DNA from: Diogma glabrata
Lineage: Eukaryota; Arthropoda; Insecta; Diptera; Cylindrotomidae
DNA: 64,000 nucleotides
Reading direction: 5' to 3'
NCBI GenBank assembly: GCA_963693315.1
Contig: OY856187.1
Coordinates: 50,548,803-50,612,802, forward strand
Shown one piece after another: positions 61,043-64,000 of this stretch (its first letter is position 1; each line of letters begins with the position of its first letter). A model generated the notes under the pieces. That model worked only from the letters and a program-made list of their open reading frames with translations. It searched no databases and was not told the origin of the DNA. The translations under genes were made by a program, and so were the position numbers.

Positions 61043-61312
61043 TAAATACCTTGTTACAGTTTAGAACTTTTGAATTAAAATATTTTCATTTAATTTTTTT
61101 TGGCAAATGTATTTTAAAAATAAATAAGGTACTACAAAAGAAATTTCTTTTCTTGAAAAATCGGATAAACGGGCGAAAAAATTTAAATTTAAAGTTTAGT
61201 CGATTCGTGTTATTTCAAAAAATTTCGTGGCATAAAGAAAATTTTTTTTTTTCTCCAACTCGTGTTATTTCAAATTCGTGCATAATAAATTCGTGCAAAA
61301 ACAGAACTGAGT
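61043..61312. other. Spacer with repeated TCGTG motif
   Basis: ATTCGTG(T/C) recurs at about 61202, 61260, 61274 and 61290, and GTGTTATTTCAAA twice. No gene was seen. Confidence 0.35.
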
Positions 61313-62921
<1,609 letters not shown>

Positions 62922-63735
62922 ATGGGGCAAAGATAAAAACACGAGCATAACAACATACAAAGCAATAGGAAGACCTATTATAAATTATGCTGCACCCATA
63001 TGGACTCCTCAAGTTGCCAACACTCACTGGAATAAGTTACAAACAACACAAAATGCTGCCTTGCGAACCGCAACCGGATGTCAGCTGATGGCTCACCGAG
63101 ATCACTTGCACGAGGAAAGTAACATATTGCCGGTCCGTGAACATAATGAAATGCATACCAAACAATATCTATTGGCCTGTCACAAAGAGCAACATCCTTG
63201 CAATGACACCTTAACTACAATCGAACCACCTAGAGGCATAAGGAAGACAGCAAGATGCTTTCTGCAAGATATTAGAGATAGCCAGATTACTGGTAACATA
63301 GACGAATGTACATATAGAACTGGCTTAAAAACACTTCACACCAAAACGGTTGAAAATACAATAAAGAACTATATTCCAAATCGTGTTTTGAATGGAAAAC
63401 CACCAAAAGTAGCTGCCGAAGAGGTCAACTGCCCCGTAGCACCAAATCCATCCTAGCTCAACTAAGATCCGGTTGGTCACGCATTCTAAACAACTACATG
63501 AGCAGAGTTGAACCTGAAATTATAGTTGAAGTTAATTAGAGTTGAACCTGAAGTATCCCGCATTTGAGGACACGCCACACGATGTAGACCACCTATTTAA
63601 TTGTCCTGCAAATTTTACAAACTTGACGAAGGAAGATTTGTGGTACCGCCCAAGGGCAGTAGCAGAGTTCTTGAGCCTGGACATGGAGCCGGAGGATTAG
63701 CCCCAAACACGTCGCTACAACAACAACATAAAGAC
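62922..63735 (+). pseudogene. 3' end of a LOA/jockey-like LINE polyprotein
   Basis: The frame reads WGKDKNTSITTYKAIGRPII then NYAAPIWTPQVANTHWNKLQ and TTQNAALRTATGCQLMAHRD, HLHEESNILPVREHNEMHTK, a conserved post-RT region of LOA/jockey-clade LINEs (NYAAPIWTPQxSxTQWNKLQ). After a stop at 63456 recognisable pieces continue in other frames (LNNYMSRVEPE, DTPHDVDHLFNC-like, EFLSLDMEPED). The ending GCTACAACAACAACATAAAG at about 63715-63733 is the CAA-type tail of this group. Upstream RT and endonuclease are absent, and stops and frame changes show it is dead. Confidence 0.8.
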
Positions 63736-64000
63736 TGTATCCGAGCGATTTGATCAATATACTGCGCACTAATAATAAATGTCATCGGAAAAACGAGATT
63801 TGCTATAAATCTTTATGGATACTTATAAACACATATACTTATTATATGTATTAAATGAAAAAGACAGCAAAAATTTAGTTAACATTCGTTCACTAAACAA
63901 ATTAAATGCAATATTACATGTAAAACTCGACGTATTTAGCTTAACAACTGTTTGAGAATTTTTTTTAAGTTTCAATGTTCCGTAGTTATGTTAATTTTAT
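63736..64000. other. AT-rich DNA, nothing recognised
   Basis: No repeat partner or coding family was identified. Confidence 0.4.

Overview
The window looks like non-coding DNA from a strongly AT-rich animal genome, most likely an insect. Reasons: one spliced exon of a conserved animal F-box/LRR gene (FBXL16-like) with textbook GT/AG borders; relics of CR1/jockey-like, RTE-like and LOA/jockey-like LINEs; Ty3/gypsy-type gag; a hAT transposase fragment; and many terminal-inverted-repeat (TIR) elements nested in one another. No rRNA, tRNA, bacterial operon or CRISPR array was seen. The order of insect cannot be fixed from this sequence.

The only host coding sequence I can defend is one 196-bp exon at 7298-7493 (minus strand). 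Much of the window may be intron of, or flank to, that gene. Everything else recognised is mobile or repetitive.

Layout. 1-2300: LINE relics, a 20-bp tandem repeat and a long-TIR MITE. 3380-5345: a foldback element with ~500-bp arms enclosing a 149-bp satellite. 5570-10830: two copies of repeat family B, one split by a TA-flanked 1.08-kb MITE, with the host exon and a second MITE between them. 11000-17995: a composite long-TIR element carrying a WHFFATAHGKG-type coding relic, itself hit by two R1 elements, a LINE and a hairpin MITE. 19735-27140: satellite-like fragments, R1 copies and a family B copy. 28740-34874: a promoter-bearing dispersed repeat (family E) and an inverted pair around another R1 copy. 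36058-38095: a LINE relic and a tandem array. 38207-51430: an almost perfect 6.6-kb head-to-tail duplication carrying a broken tyrosine-recombinase-like N-terminus, a broken gag with an intact CCHC knuckle, and six long hairpins per copy. 50314-53475: the second E copy. 54375-58246: a hairpin element with an expanded (TA)n, split by a ~3-kb hAT element. 58325-63735: an internally deleted RTE-like LINE, a 220-bp hairpin, more (TA)n and the 3' end of a LOA/jockey-like LINE.

The most promising undescribed pattern is a set of long hairpin elements. Several carry the terminal motif AATCTACTA/TAGTAGATT, and some share an ACTCGACGCT...GCGTCTCGT core. They cluster around a fragment of an insect-type tyrosine recombinase. 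All family names come from recognition by eye; no search or alignment was run, and boundaries are approximate unless a junction or target-site duplication is stated.
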